From positions 1 through 7,279 of the forward strand of contig JAQGKH010000178.1 of the NCBI GenBank assembly GCA_028290225.1: DNA of 7,279 nt. Reading direction: 5' to 3'. This stretch comes from Devosia sp. (GTDB lineage: Bacteria; Pseudomonadota; Alphaproteobacteria; Rhizobiales; Devosiaceae). The notes under the pieces are model-generated. The model ran no database searches and was not told the origin of the DNA. It saw only the letters and a list, made by a program, of their open reading frames with translations. Positions 5,997 to 7,279 of the stretch are shown here, piece by piece; positions within the stretch are counted from its first letter, which is position 1, and every line of letters begins with the position of its first letter. A program made the position numbers and the translations under genes.

Positions 5997-6806
5997 TTAG
6001 CCGGGGAACAGCGTCAGTCCGCCGTCGACGCGCAGCACCTGCCCATTGATGAACTTTGAACGCGGTCCGGCGAGGAACGCCACGGCCTCGGCAATTTCGT
6101 CGGGCTCGGCATAGCGGTTGAACGAGGCCTTTTCCGAATTCATCTTGTCGGGCTCGGTGACGCGCGTCGCCTGGAAGCGCGCCGTCTTTGTTGGCCCGGG
6201 GCTGACGGCATTGATCCGCACGCCCTGCTCATAGAGCTCCTTGGCCAGGCACCGCGTATAGTGGACCACTGCCGCCTTGAGCGTGGAATACACCACTTCG
6301 GGCGAGCAGCCCATATGGGCCGCGGCGGAGGCGATGTTGATCACGCTGCCGGTGCCCGCCCGCACCATCTGCGGCACAAAAGCCTGGGTGACCAGCATCG
6401 TGCCGATCAGGTTATTGTTGGTCAGGACCTGGATGTCCTCAAAACTCACATCCAGCGCATTGTTGGGGTTCGGCTTGTTGCCCGAAGCACCGATATCGCC
6501 GCCGGCGCAGTTCACGAGGATCTGCACTTCGCCGAGCTTGGACTCGATCTCGTCGCGCATGCGCTTGACGGCCGCCGGATCGCCGATATTACCGGTGACC
6601 GCCACGGTGCGCACGCCCAGGGCCTCGAATTCCTTGATCACCTCGTTGAGGTCGGCGGCCTCGCCGTATTTGGATGGGGAGGTCCAATCCAGATCATGGA
6701 GGGCCACATCCGCCCCCGCTGCGGCCAGCTTTCGTGCCATGGTCTTGCCCAGTCCCCGGCCGGATCCGGTGACAAAGGCGATCTTTCCGCTCAGTTCGTT
6801 AGCCAT
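5997..6806 (-). CDS. SDR family oxidoreductase, NAD-type, substrate unknown
   Basis: The protein is 269 residues, a classical short-chain dehydrogenase. Motifs: VTGSGRGLG at 12-20, acidic residues D38 and D40 ending the second strand (which normally select NAD(H) over NADP(H)), NCAG at 99-102 in place of the more usual NNAG, an NNN run around 130-132 that supplies the catalytic Asn, NIAS at 157-160 (S160), Y173 and K177 in YSTLK, and the C-terminal FINGQVLRVDGGLTLFPG (252-269). A longer-than-usual loop after the second strand (about residues 40-56, DWTSPSKYGEAADLNEV) may shape the cofactor or substrate pocket. The start is ATG 6806, eight bases from AGGAG; the GTG just before it is too close. 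It follows the isomerase-like gene by 12 bases on the same strand, suggesting both act on the same sugar-like substrate. A FabG-like role is less likely from context. Confidence 0.92.
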   Translation of the reverse strand: MANELSGKIAFVTGSGRGLGKTMARKLAAAGADVALHDLDWTSPSKYGEAADLNEVIKEFEALGVRTVAVTGNIGDPAAVKRMRDEIESKLGEVQILVNCAGGDIGASGNKPNPNNALDVSFEDIQVLTNNNLIGTMLVTQAFVPQMVRAGTGSVINIASAAAHMGCSPEVVYSTLKAAVVHYTRCLAKELYEQGVRINAVSPGPTKTARFQATRVTEPDKMNSEKASFNRYAEPDEIAEAVAFLAGPRSKFINGQVLRVDGGLTLFPG

Positions 6807-6814
6807 CACGGCTT

Positions 6815-6821
6815 CTCCTCA
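6815..6821 (-). promoter_or_regulatory. Ribosome binding site overlapping the upstream stop codon
   Basis: On the minus strand the stop of the isomerase-like gene and the ribosome site of the SDR are fused as TGAGGAG. This layout implies translational coupling of the two genes and supports the ATG at 6806 as the SDR start. Confidence 0.75.
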
Positions 6822-7279
6822 CATTAAACCAAGGGCACGCATATTCGCGGCGCTGCGCCGGATCATGCCGAGCTCGTATTCCACCAGTTCTGCATCGGCG
6901 CCGCGCTCCCAAGGGGTGCGGCAGTCCGCATCGTCGGGGAGGCGGTTGCGGCGCGCCGCCGCAAGGCATGCGGCAAGCCCAGGCGCGGATTTTGGCGCAT
7001 AGCCGTTCCACCAGTCCGGTGTGAACAGGCGAACATGGCGCATCTCCAGCGCCCCCGGCTCCAGCACCGCCGTCATCTGGTCGTGGTGCTCGCCCAAAAT
7101 CTCCATGATTTCCCTGAACGGGACCGCACCATCGCCAATGGCGCACCGCACCAGCCGATAGCCTTCATCGGTCCATTGGGCCCGGTAGTCCTTGAGATGC
7201 ACATGCCGCACATAGGGAGCGATCACCCGGGTAAACTCGAGCGGCGCTTCGGCAACCGGAAACGTATTGCCGGTATCAA
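6819..7279 (-). CDS. Sugar phosphate isomerase/epimerase-type TIM barrel protein, C-terminal part (partial)
   Basis: The last 152 codons and the stop are present; the gene is open at the right edge. The fragment begins with DTGNTFPVAEAP, whose DTGN is typical of the xylose isomerase-like TIM barrel (IolE/Hyi/epimerase superfamily) and likely supplies a metal-binding Asp (residue 1 of the fragment). It is followed by VRHVHLKD (residues 23-30, H27 a probable metal ligand), AIGDGAVPF (46-54), a loop common near the end of these barrels, and VLEPG (71-75, E73 a probable second-shell or metal-binding Glu). About 75 residues follow the last barrel strand, containing FTPDWWNGYAPKS and a helical end. 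It would isomerise or epimerise a sugar or keto-sugar acid in the cytoplasm using a divalent metal. An internal GTG at 7226 is not the start because the conserved DTGN lies upstream. It is coupled to the SDR downstream. Confidence 0.85.
   Translation of the reverse strand, partial: DTGNTFPVAEAPLEFTRVIAPYVRHVHLKDYRAQWTDEGYRLVRCAIGDGAVPFREIMEILGEHHDQMTAVLEPGALEMRHVRLFTPDWWNGYAPKSAPGLAACLAAARRNRLPDDADCRTPWERGADAELVEYELGMIRRSAANMRALGLM

Noticed and set aside
6261..7002. Plus-strand open frames opposite the second SDR and the isomerase
   Set aside because: They are shadows of two clearly recognisable minus-strand genes with catalytic motifs in place.

Overview
The window looks like a high-G+C alphaproteobacterial chromosome, most likely Hyphomicrobiales (Devosia- or rhizobium-like). 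This is inferred from gene content, codon use rich in G/C at third positions, and the style of the proteins; there is no rRNA or other taxonomic marker to confirm it. The theme is uptake and oxidation of a small carboxylate or sugar-acid-type compound.

Left part (1-3695, + strand): a tripartite tricarboxylate transporter (TTT) operon in the order tctC (3' end only), tctB, tctA, followed 14 bases later by a GabD-like NAD(P)-dependent aldehyde dehydrogenase. A strong hairpin with a broken T-tract lies between tctC and tctB, and is a candidate for setting binding-protein versus membrane-protein stoichiometry.

Middle part (3696-5177): about 1.5 kb that does not fit the metabolic theme. About 350 bases hold no convincing gene. 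Then, on the minus strand, there is a complete membrane-anchored tyrosine/dual-specificity phosphatase-like protein (active-site HCNWGADRTG), preceded by an unrecognised ORF that appears frameshifted. The phosphatase segment has visibly lower G+C than its flanks. It may be an insertion that separated the transporter/dehydrogenase operon from the next dehydrogenase gene.

Right part (5178-7279): an IdnO-like short-chain dehydrogenase (gluconate 5-dehydrogenase type, + strand) converges, across a perfect 13-bp hairpin, on a minus-strand pair. That pair is a partial sugar phosphate isomerase/epimerase-type TIM barrel and, coupled downstream of it, a second SDR with an NAD-type cofactor pocket.

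Together the transporter, aldehyde dehydrogenase, two SDRs and TIM-barrel isomerase would make a plausible catabolic module for a sugar-derived acid or polyol. The substrate cannot be read from the sequence. No mobile-element gene, CRISPR array, tRNA or rRNA was seen.
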